Both the position numbers and the translations under genes were made by a program. From contig REEB01000102.1 in assembly GCA_007695295.1 (NCBI GenBank), positions 1-50,460 of the forward strand: a stretch of DNA of 50,460 bases. The letters run 5' to 3'. This document shows, one piece after another, positions 44,371-50,460 of the stretch. Under the pieces are notes generated by a model. That model saw only the letters and a list, made by a program, of their open reading frames with translations. It searched no databases and was not told the DNA's origin. The stretch comes from Puniceicoccaceae bacterium (GTDB lineage Bacteria; Verrucomicrobiota; Verrucomicrobiia; Opitutales; Opitutaceae). The stretch's first letter is position 1. Each line of letters starts with the position of its first letter.

Positions 44371-45648
44371 ATGCCCGCCCCCGCCGATCTCGATCGCTGC
44401 TTTCCCCGCTACCGCGACTTTAATCCGGCCGTCCCGGTCTGGTGCCTCACCCCGGACTCCACCGGCTGGATCCATCGCTTTTTCGACACCAACCCAATCA
44501 GCCCCTCCGGTCGCTTCCTCGCCGTCTTTCGGCTGCCATTCGAAGACCGCCAGCCCAAGCCTGGCGAACCCGGCGAGGTCCACCTCGTCGATCTGCAGAC
44601 CGGATCCAGGCGGCGCCTCGCCGAAACCATCGGCTGGGAGCCCCAGCTTGGCGCCAATCTCAACTGGGGCGGCAGCGACGAAGCTCTCTTTTTCAACGAC
44701 GTCGATCCGGAATCCTGGACGCCGTTTTCCTGGATGCTCAATCCCCTCACCGGCCACCGCCAGCGCATGGAGGGTCCCGTTTACCATGCTTCCCCCGATG
44801 GTCGCTGGCTCGTCGCCGCCGATCCACGCCGCATGCGCAAGACCCAGCCCGGCTATGGCGTGCAGGTGCCGGACGAGGCCGTCCGCCAGCACCGCGGTGC
44901 CGTCTCCGATGACGGGTTTTATCTGACCGACACCGCCACAGGAAAAACCCGGCTCGCCTGGTCGTTCCAAGACTTGCTCGCGCGAGCCGATCCTCCGGTG
45001 GTCATCGAAACACCCGATCGGATGGAGGTTTGCGCCTTCCACAGCAAATTCAGCCCCGGCGGCGACCGGCTCATGCTCAGCCTGCGGTGGTTTCCCGCCC
45101 TAGAGCAGCCGCGTTGGAATCTCTTCGCGACCGATCCGAAAGCGGTGCGTTTTGCCTGGGTCACGGTGAGGCTCGAAGGTGGACCCGTCCATTGCGTCGT
45201 CGGCCCTGAGCAGTGGATCAAAGGCGGCCACCACGCCACCTGGTATCCCGACGGGAAACGCATTTCCATGAACCTCAACCTCCACGGCGACGGCCTGCGG
45301 TTTGTTTCAGTGTGTCCGGATGGCTCGGATCTGAGCGTCATGGTCGACGGTCTTCCCGGCTCCGGCCACCCCTCACTCCATCCTTCCGGCCGTCATCTCC
45401 TCACCGATACCTATACCTTCGAACCAACCGCCTTCGGTGATGGCACCATCCCCCTCCGCTGGATCGACTTGGCCAGCGGCGGGGAACGTACCCTGGTGCG
45501 AATCAACACCGCGCAACCCTGCTCCGACGGGGTCCTCCGGGTCGACCCCCATCCCGCCTGGGATCGCTCCGGCCGCTTCGTGACCTTCAACGCCCATGCC
45601 GACGGCGCACGGCGGGTCTACCTCGCTGACCTCGCCACCGTCCTCTGA
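44371..45648 (+). CDS. TolB-like beta-propeller protein, oligogalacturonide-lyase-like
   Basis: 425 residues from ATG 44371 (MPAPADLDRCFPRYRDF). An in-frame extension to 44191 runs through the foldback element and is rejected. Repeated blade motifs such as ISPSGRFLAVFRLPF, ASPDGRWLVAADPRR, FSPGGDRLMLSLRWF, WYPDGKRISMNLNLHGDG and LHPSGRHLLTDTY resemble TolB/WD40-type and PL22 oligogalacturonide lyase propellers. His in HHATWYPDG and HPSGRHLLTDTY could be catalytic or metal-binding, but activity is not proven. No signal peptide, so cytoplasmic, consistent with action on an imported oligosaccharide. It precedes the ABC importer genes by 122 bp. Confidence 0.75.
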   Translation: MPAPADLDRCFPRYRDFNPAVPVWCLTPDSTGWIHRFFDTNPISPSGRFLAVFRLPFEDRQPKPGEPGEVHLVDLQTGSRRRLAETIGWEPQLGANLNWGGSDEALFFNDVDPESWTPFSWMLNPLTGHRQRMEGPVYHASPDGRWLVAADPRRMRKTQPGYGVQVPDEAVRQHRGAVSDDGFYLTDTATGKTRLAWSFQDLLARADPPVVIETPDRMEVCAFHSKFSPGGDRLMLSLRWFPALEQPRWNLFATDPKAVRFAWVTVRLEGGPVHCVVGPEQWIKGGHHATWYPDGKRISMNLNLHGDGLRFVSVCPDGSDLSVMVDGLPGSGHPSLHPSGRHLLTDTYTFEPTAFGDGTIPLRWIDLASGGERTLVRINTAQPCSDGVLRVDPHPAWDRSGRFVTFNAHADGARRVYLADLATVL

Positions 45649-45770
45649 GCGCCTTTCGCTGACGCGGCTGAGAGCGGCACCGGTCTTCAGTCCGAAATTA
45701 CCGATAAACCGCCGCCGCTCCAAAACCGCTTGTCTCCACGGGTTGCGCTCAGCAAGGTGGCAGTTTCTCC

Positions 45771-47141
45771 ATGATTTCCGACTTCCCCTACGGAAAAGCC
45801 CCTTTCTGGATTCTGGTCGCCGCCATCCTCTCCGGCCTCGTGGTCTGGGGGGCCTCCTACCTCCAGACCCACGAGGAGCCCGACCTCATCTTCGCCACCT
45901 TCGCCCAGAACCACTACGAGGTTTACCGCGAGGTCATCCCGGAGTTTGAAAAAAAACATGGCGTCCGGGTCCAGCTCCAGCTCGTCTCCATCCGCGCCCT
46001 GCAAAGCCGCCTCCAGTCCGCCCTTCTCGCCGGGACCGACGTCCCCGACTTGGTCGAACTCGTCAATCCCTCCATGGGCTACTTCACCCAAGGGCCGCTC
46101 GAGGATGTCGGCTTCATTGACCTCACCGACCGCATTTTCGCCGAAGGACTCGACCAGCGCATGGTCTGGGAGCGCTTCAGCATCTGGTCCTCCCGCGAGC
46201 GCATCTTCGCCATCCCCCACGATGTCCACCCCATGGGCTTGGTCTACCGGCGCGACATCGTGGAGTCCCTCGGCATCGATGTGGACGCGATCGAGACCTG
46301 GGACGACTTCCTCGAAGCCGCCCACATCATCACCCGGGATCTCACCGGCAACGGCGTCATCGACCGCTATGCCCTCGACCTTCCTTCGGACGGCAACTGG
46401 GCCCTGCGCGGGCTGCTCATGCAGCAGGACATCCAGATGTTTGACCAGCAGGGGCGTCTCACCTTCAACCAGCCCGCCACCATCGACACCATCATCTGGT
46501 ACCTGCGCGCCTCGCGCGGTCCCGACCGAATTTCCTTCCCCGCCGGCTGGGGGCAGACCTTCAGCCGGGCCTTCAACGACGGGCTCGTCGTCTTTGTCTT
46601 CACGCCGGACTGGCGCACCCGGCAGTACCAGATGGACCTTCCCGGCCTGCACGGCAAACTCGCCTTCATGCCGCTGCCCGCGTGGGAGCCGGGCGGCCGC
46701 CGCACGAGCGTCTGGGGCGGCACCGGCCTCGCCATCACCCGCCAGACCGCCAGGCCGGAGCTGGCTTGGGAGCTGGCCAAGTTCCTCTACCTCGACGTCG
46801 AGACCGCGGGAGCGTTTTTCCTCCAGTCCAACATCGTCCCGCCCTTCAAGGAAGCCTGGGAGGAGCCCGAGTTCGACGAGCCCAATCCCTACTACAGCAA
46901 CCAGCGGCTGGGACGAATTCTCGTCGATCTCGCCCGCCAAGCCCCCCCGGAATACGTCACCGCCTACACCGAGCTCACCCACTCGAAGTTTTCCGAGGTC
47001 TTCCTCAACGCCGCCCTCCACTTCGACCGCCGGGGCGAAACCGGCCTCCGCGAGTACATCCAGGAGGAGCTCGACAAAGCCCAAGCTTACCTCGAGCGGA
47101 TCATGGCCCGCAATGTCTTCCTCTTCGAGCCCGCCCAATGA
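45771..47141 (+). CDS. ABC transporter extracellular solute-binding protein (sugar type)
   Basis: 456 residues. An N-terminal membrane segment (PFWILVAAILSGLVVWGA) with no lipobox suggests a membrane-anchored binding protein. The family-1 SBP body has YREVIPEFEKKHGVRVQLQLVS, ALLAGTDVPDLVELVNPSMG, FAIPHDVHPMGLVYRRDIVESLGI, TWDDFLEAAHIIT and SVWGGTGLAITRQTARPELAWELAKFL. It binds an oligo- or monosaccharide for the permeases encoded next. The stop overlaps the first permease start (ATGA). Confidence 0.92.
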   Translation: MISDFPYGKAPFWILVAAILSGLVVWGASYLQTHEEPDLIFATFAQNHYEVYREVIPEFEKKHGVRVQLQLVSIRALQSRLQSALLAGTDVPDLVELVNPSMGYFTQGPLEDVGFIDLTDRIFAEGLDQRMVWERFSIWSSRERIFAIPHDVHPMGLVYRRDIVESLGIDVDAIETWDDFLEAAHIITRDLTGNGVIDRYALDLPSDGNWALRGLLMQQDIQMFDQQGRLTFNQPATIDTIIWYLRASRGPDRISFPAGWGQTFSRAFNDGLVVFVFTPDWRTRQYQMDLPGLHGKLAFMPLPAWEPGGRRTSVWGGTGLAITRQTARPELAWELAKFLYLDVETAGAFFLQSNIVPPFKEAWEEPEFDEPNPYYSNQRLGRILVDLARQAPPEYVTAYTELTHSKFSEVFLNAALHFDRRGETGLREYIQEELDKAQAYLERIMARNVFLFEPAQ

Positions 47142-48103
47142 ACCCCGCCCCGCCGACCCAGACCGCCGCCGCCACCGCGGCCGGAGTTCCGGCCCGGCTC
47201 CCCGGCCCGCCGCCCCGCAAACGCTTCCAGCGCACCTGGATGGCCGCCTACTTCTTCCTCATCCCCTACATCCTCCTCACACTCGTCTTTTTCCTGTATC
47301 CGTTTTTTAACGCCGTCGTTCTGGCCTTTCACCAGACCAACGGGCCCTACACCCGCGTCTTCGTCGGCTGGGCCAACTTCGCTTTCGTCCTCGGCGACCC
47401 CACCTTCTACCTCGCCCTCAAAAACACCGCCATCTTCGCGGTCTTCTCCGTCTTTCTTCAACTGCCGCTTTCCCTCGGCCTTGCCCTCCTCCTCAACCAG
47501 GGCGCCGACAAGATCAAGGGCTTCTTCCGCCTCGCCATCTTCTCCCCGCACCTCGTCGGCCAGATCTTCGTCGGCGTGCTCTTCAGCGTGCTTTTCGTGC
47601 CGCGCTACGGGCTCGTCAACCGCTTCCTCCATGAGCTGCTTGGCTGGGGACTGGAAAACCGCTGGCTGGAAAATCCCGCCCTCGTCATGCCCGCCATCAT
47701 CCTCACCGCCCTCTGGATGTACGTCGGCTTCAACATGATCTACTTCCTCGCCGCCCTCCAGAATGTCGACCAGAACCTCCGCGAGGCCGCCATGATCGAT
47801 GGAGCCGGCCCCTGGCAGCGCTTTCTCAATGTCACCCTGCCCGCGATCAAGCCGGTCGCCACTTTCGTCGTGGTCATGAGCACGATCGGCTCCTTCCAGC
47901 TTTTTGAGCTGCCCTATGCGCTGCTCGACGGCTTCGGCCCGGCCAACTCCGGCCTCACCGTCGTCGGCTACCTCTACCAGTACGCCTTCAATACCGGCGA
48001 CCTCGGCACCGGGGCCACCGTCGGCTGGATTCTCGCCCTCGTCATTTTCATCGTCAGCCTCGTGCAGATCCGGATCAGCCAGTCCATGAAGGGGGAGACC
48101 TGA
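47138..48103 (+). CDS. ABC sugar transporter permease (MalF/UgpA-like)
   Basis: 321 residues from ATG 47138, overlapping the binding-protein stop. A Pro/Arg-rich N-terminus is followed by six membrane helices (first: AAYFFLIPYILLTLVFFLYPFF). The EAA loop REAAMIDGAGPWQRFLNVTLPAIKP (about residues 215-240) is the ATPase-docking motif. Forms the channel with the next gene product; the ATP-binding subunit (MsmK/UgpC type) is not encoded here and must be shared from elsewhere. Confidence 0.93.
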   Translation: MNPAPPTQTAAATAAGVPARLPGPPPRKRFQRTWMAAYFFLIPYILLTLVFFLYPFFNAVVLAFHQTNGPYTRVFVGWANFAFVLGDPTFYLALKNTAIFAVFSVFLQLPLSLGLALLLNQGADKIKGFFRLAIFSPHLVGQIFVGVLFSVLFVPRYGLVNRFLHELLGWGLENRWLENPALVMPAIILTALWMYVGFNMIYFLAALQNVDQNLREAAMIDGAGPWQRFLNVTLPAIKPVATFVVVMSTIGSFQLFELPYALLDGFGPANSGLTVVGYLYQYAFNTGDLGTGATVGWILALVIFIVSLVQIRISQSMKGET

Positions 48104-48107
48104 ACCG

Positions 48108-49037
48108 ATGAGCCCGCTCCACTTCACCCTCGGGCTGCTCGCCCTCATCTTCATCGGCCTCTTTCTGGTCAACCCGCGCCAACCGAGGCTTGCTTTAACC
48201 TACCTGCGCTACGTCCTGCTCTGCCTGGCCGCGGCCACCATCCTGACGCCTTTTGTCTGGCTCATCACCGCTTCTTTCAAATCCCCCGATGTGCTCATGC
48301 AGTACGTCTTCCTCCCGCCGCTCCCGGATATTAATTTCGACACCATCAACCTCGGCAACTTCCGCCGGCTCTTCGAGCCCGAGCCCACCCCGCAGGGCCA
48401 GGTCTACTTTTGGCAGTATATCTTCAACTCCCTCTTCCTCGCCAGCGCCACCACCGTCATCCAGCTCTTCTTCTGCTCCATGGGCGGGTATGCGCTCGCC
48501 AAATACAATTTTCCCGGCAAGACCGCCCTCATGCTCTTCATGCTCGGCTCGCTCATGATCCCCGGCATGATCCTGCTCGCCCCACTCTACGAAATGATCG
48601 TTCGTATCGGATTTGTCGATACTTACTGGGCCTTGCTACTTCCCGGCGCGGTCACGGCCTTCGGCATGTTCCTTTTCCGCCAGGCCATCATCGTGGTGCC
48701 GGACGAACTGATCGAGGCCGGGCGGATCGACGGCTGCAGCGAGTTCAGCATCTACCTGCGGCTGGTCATGCCACTGGTCCGGCCGATGAGCGGCGCCTTC
48801 TGCCTCATCACTTTCCTCGCTTCGTGGAACAACTTCCTCGGCCCCCAGATTTTCATCCACACCCAGGCCAAGCTCACCCTCCCGGTCGTCCTCACCCAAT
48901 ACGTCGGCGTCTACACCCAGCAGTACGGAGTCTTCCTGGCCGGCACGCTGCTCGCCATCATCCCGCCGGCGATCCTTTTCTTCGCCCTCCAGCGCGAGTT
49001 CATCAGCGGGCTCACCAGCGGCGCCGTCAAGGGTTGA
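48108..49037 (+). CDS. ABC sugar transporter permease (MalG/UgpE-like)
   Basis: 309 residues, starting four bases after the stop of the first permease. An extra N-terminal membrane helix (HFTLGLLALIFIGLFLV) precedes the standard six (AAATILTPFVWLITASFK and following). The EAA loop is ELIEAGRIDGCSEFSIYLRLVMPLVRP, and the usual FLASWNNFLGP motif follows. Partner permease of the importer. No ATPase gene follows; instead the strand switches beyond the second foldback element. Confidence 0.93.
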   Translation: MSPLHFTLGLLALIFIGLFLVNPRQPRLALTYLRYVLLCLAAATILTPFVWLITASFKSPDVLMQYVFLPPLPDINFDTINLGNFRRLFEPEPTPQGQVYFWQYIFNSLFLASATTVIQLFFCSMGGYALAKYNFPGKTALMLFMLGSLMIPGMILLAPLYEMIVRIGFVDTYWALLLPGAVTAFGMFLFRQAIIVVPDELIEAGRIDGCSEFSIYLRLVMPLVRPMSGAFCLITFLASWNNFLGPQIFIHTQAKLTLPVVLTQYVGVYTQQYGVFLAGTLLAIIPPAILFFALQREFISGLTSGAVKG

Positions 49038-49093
49038 AACCCCATCCGGCCCGCCCGGACCGGTCCTCCGCCGTCTCACCGGGCCCGGTCATT

Positions 49094-49130
49094 TGTTCCG
49101 GCTTTCCTTCCAATCCGCGAAGCAGGAGTT
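49094..49130. repeat. Left direct repeat of element 2: duplicated 3' end of the kinase gene
   Basis: Identical over 37 bp to 49436-49472. Read on the minus strand it encodes NSCFADWKESRN and runs straight into a TGA, mimicking the kinase C-terminus. The adjoining 49047-49093 is an imperfect match to 49379-49435, so the full duplication is about 84-94 bp. Confidence 0.85.
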
Positions 49131-49378
49131 CCTGACTTCAACAGCACCTCCCATTGCGTACGTGAGTCTTTGGTGTCCCACGTCCCATCCTAATCGTAAT
49201 CCTGTTCGTAATCCTAATCGACTTATCGAGTGCTGGTGGCTGCAATGACGTATCATCGGGGTACGGCGCGGGACCTGCGGAAGAACGGGGAGTGGGAATA
49301 CGATTACGAGAAGGATTAGGATTACGATTACGAGAAGGGTTACAGGCTTGGGCAGGGTGTCCCACTGTTGCACTCAGG
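49131..49378. mobile_element. Foldback (MITE-like) element, copy 2
   Basis: About 248 bp, a diverged relative of 44059-44318. Inverted ends CCTGACTTCAACAG and (complement of right end) CCTGAGTGCAACAG match at 12 of 14 positions. The interior shows the same TAATCGTAATCC and GATTACGATTACG inverted blocks, here with an extra GATTAG/GATTAC unit on the right arm. No coding gene of its own is convincing. Confidence 0.75.
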
Positions 49379-49430
49379 CGGCCCGCCCGCCCGGTCCGGT
49401 TCTCCGGCGGCCTCATCGGCCCGCGGCCGC

Positions 49431-50460
49431 TCAGCTGTTCCGGCTTTCCTTCCAATCCGCGAAGCAGGAGTTGAGCACCGTCAGTGCCTCCGGAAGGGCC
49501 GCGGCATCCTCCTCCTCCGCCAGCCGGTACACTTCCCGGCAGGGTTCGAGCAATCCTTCCATACGCAGGGCGAGCACGGTGTTGGAAAGGTAGTGGGAGG
49601 TCTCGCGGATGCGCTCGTAGTCACGGTTGTCCAAGGCCTCGCTCATGTCGTTGAGCAACACCGGGATTTCGTCCAGCGCGAGGTAGATGAGGTCCTTGCC
49701 GATGATTTTCTCGGTCTCGGCGTCGACCGGGGTCGCGGCTCGTTCCTCCTCGCCATTAACGGTGGTGTCCCCGGCAAGGTCCGGGGCGGAAACGGCCGCC
49801 ACCTCAGGCTCCCCGCGGGCCAAGTCTCGCCGCCGCCGCACCACCAGGGGACTGGCCTGGATCGCCTCGACCAGGCTTTTGGAGAAAAAGGGCTTCCCGA
49901 GGAAGTCGTTGCATCCTGCATCCATCGCGCGCTGGACTTCCGTTTCGGATAGCGTCGCGGAAACGCCGATGATCCAAGGCTCGTCCGTCACGCCGGACTC
50001 GGCCCGGATGCGCGTCACCGCCTCGATGCCGTCCATCTCCGGCATCCGCAGATCCATCAGGATGAGGTCCACGCCCCGCCAGTTCGCCACCGCCTGAGCA
50101 CCGGAATCAACCAGACGCGCCCGGTAACCGAGAGCCTTCAGGTACGAATCAACCAAGGTGCGGATGTAGGGGTTGTCGTCCGCCACCATAATCTGCAAGG
50201 GCAGGATCGATGCCAGCTCCACCCCGAAACCTTCCGGTTCCTGCTCGCCCGAAGCAGCTGAGACCTCTGTCGCAGGCGGGGACATCTCACCGTCCATCAG
50301 GGGCAGGATCAGCTCCACCCGGAATTCCGTGCCTTCGCCCGGCTCGCTGGAAACGCCGATGGATCCATTCATCAATTCGCAGAGGCGCTTTACAATGGCC
50401 AGACCCAGCCCAGCCCCTTCCCGCGGGAAATGGACCGACCGACCGATCTGGGTGAAGGGC
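49431..50460 (-). CDS. Hybrid sensor histidine kinase, C-terminal part (N-terminus beyond window)
   Basis: At least 343 codons open to the right edge. In order: the end of a HATPase_c domain (GLGLAIVKRLCELMNGSIGV, then PGEGTEFRVELIL), a receiver domain (LQIMVADDNPYIRTLVDSYLKALGY; phospho-acceptor Asp in LILMDLRMPEMDG; GKPF near its end), an acidic linker, and a C-terminal helical bundle with RETSHYLSNTVLALRMEGL, which fits an Hpt domain with phospho-accepting His. This gives the last three steps of a multistep phosphorelay on one chain. The input and DHp domains lie outside the window. Its 3' end has been duplicated by the adjacent foldback element. Confidence 0.92.
   Translation of the reverse strand, partial: PFTQIGRSVHFPREGAGLGLAIVKRLCELMNGSIGVSSEPGEGTEFRVELILPLMDGEMSPPATEVSAASGEQEPEGFGVELASILPLQIMVADDNPYIRTLVDSYLKALGYRARLVDSGAQAVANWRGVDLILMDLRMPEMDGIEAVTRIRAESGVTDEPWIIGVSATLSETEVQRAMDAGCNDFLGKPFFSKSLVEAIQASPLVVRRRRDLARGEPEVAAVSAPDLAGDTTVNGEEERAATPVDAETEKIIGKDLIYLALDEIPVLLNDMSEALDNRDYERIRETSHYLSNTVLALRMEGLLEPCREVYRLAEEEDAAALPEALTVLNSCFADWKESRNS
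49436..49472. repeat. Right direct repeat of element 2, inside the kinase gene end
   Basis: Identical to 49094-49130; includes the last codons of the kinase gene. The imperfect extension begins at 49379, directly after the element. Confidence 0.85.

Larger units (their letters stand above)
49038..49430. other. Intergenic region holding foldback element 2 and a duplicated gene end
   Basis: Between the permease stop and the kinase stop lie a left direct repeat (imperfect 49047-49130; identical part 49094-49130), the element (49131-49378) and the start of the right repeat. No independent gene. Confidence 0.75.

Noticed and set aside
45660-45770. GCTGAGAG near 45668 as a TPP riboswitch
   Set aside because: The second conserved block (CCTGATC-like) and the required stems are missing, and the next gene is a sugar-binding protein.
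44101-49373. Similar small minus-strand ORFs inside both foldback elements (69 and 94 codons)
   Set aside because: The shared reading frame comes from 6-bp GATTAC-type units, which preserve frame by chance; composition is not protein-like and no ribosome-binding site is seen.

Overview
The window is a high-GC bacterial chromosome segment, most likely from a Verrucomicrobiota member (Opitutia-like). The phylum is an inference from several features: a PEP-CTERM exported protein, a formylglycine-type sulfatase, very large exported beta-rich proteins with ASH-type and Ycf48-type repeats, a Gfo/Idh/MocA dehydrogenase, a sugar ABC transporter without its own ATPase, and many short hairpin (REP-like) repeats between genes. 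There is no rRNA, tRNA, CRISPR array or recognisable transposase.

Left part (1-7 kb): the 5' portion of an exported right-handed beta-helix protein (minus strand) is cut by the window edge. Upstream of it lies a minus-strand module of a small exported protein, an ECF sigma factor and a zinc-binding anti-sigma factor. This module sits between an intact Gfo/Idh/MocA gene and a decayed copy of that gene's last 70 bp. The Gfo gene is divergent from an AraC regulator, and the shared upstream region carries two direct repeats spaced 21 bp that look like an AraC-type operator.

Giant gene (7.25-23.16 kb): one reading frame of about 5300 codons encodes an exported multidomain protein with long helical segments, repeated beta domains, four ASH-like domains, a Ycf48-like propeller and an InlB/Big-like repeat. 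It is interrupted once by an in-frame TAG at 20535. It is followed by two convergent, tail-overlapping membrane-protein genes of unknown function.

Middle (26.9-38.4 kb): an MFS sugar porter is broken by an in-frame TGA in its first membrane helix. Next come SelO, a TonB-dependent receptor with an AT-rich operator-like region upstream, a large exported CAP-domain protein, a sulfatase, a glycerophosphodiester phosphodiesterase-like protein and a DUF2062 membrane protein.

Right part (38.4-50.5 kb): a TauE/SafE-like membrane protein is divergent from a thiG-thiH-thiS cluster and a lipoprotein. These are followed by a VOC protein, a PEP-CTERM protein with a clear terminator, a TolB-like/oligogalacturonide-lyase-like propeller, a sugar ABC importer (binding protein plus two permeases), and the C-terminal part of a hybrid histidine kinase. 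Two diverged copies of a roughly 250-bp foldback element (44059-44318 and 49131-49378) each sit between unusually long direct repeats, so that the neighbouring gene end is preserved. Together with the 70-bp duplication around the sigma-factor module, these are the least expected structures in the window.
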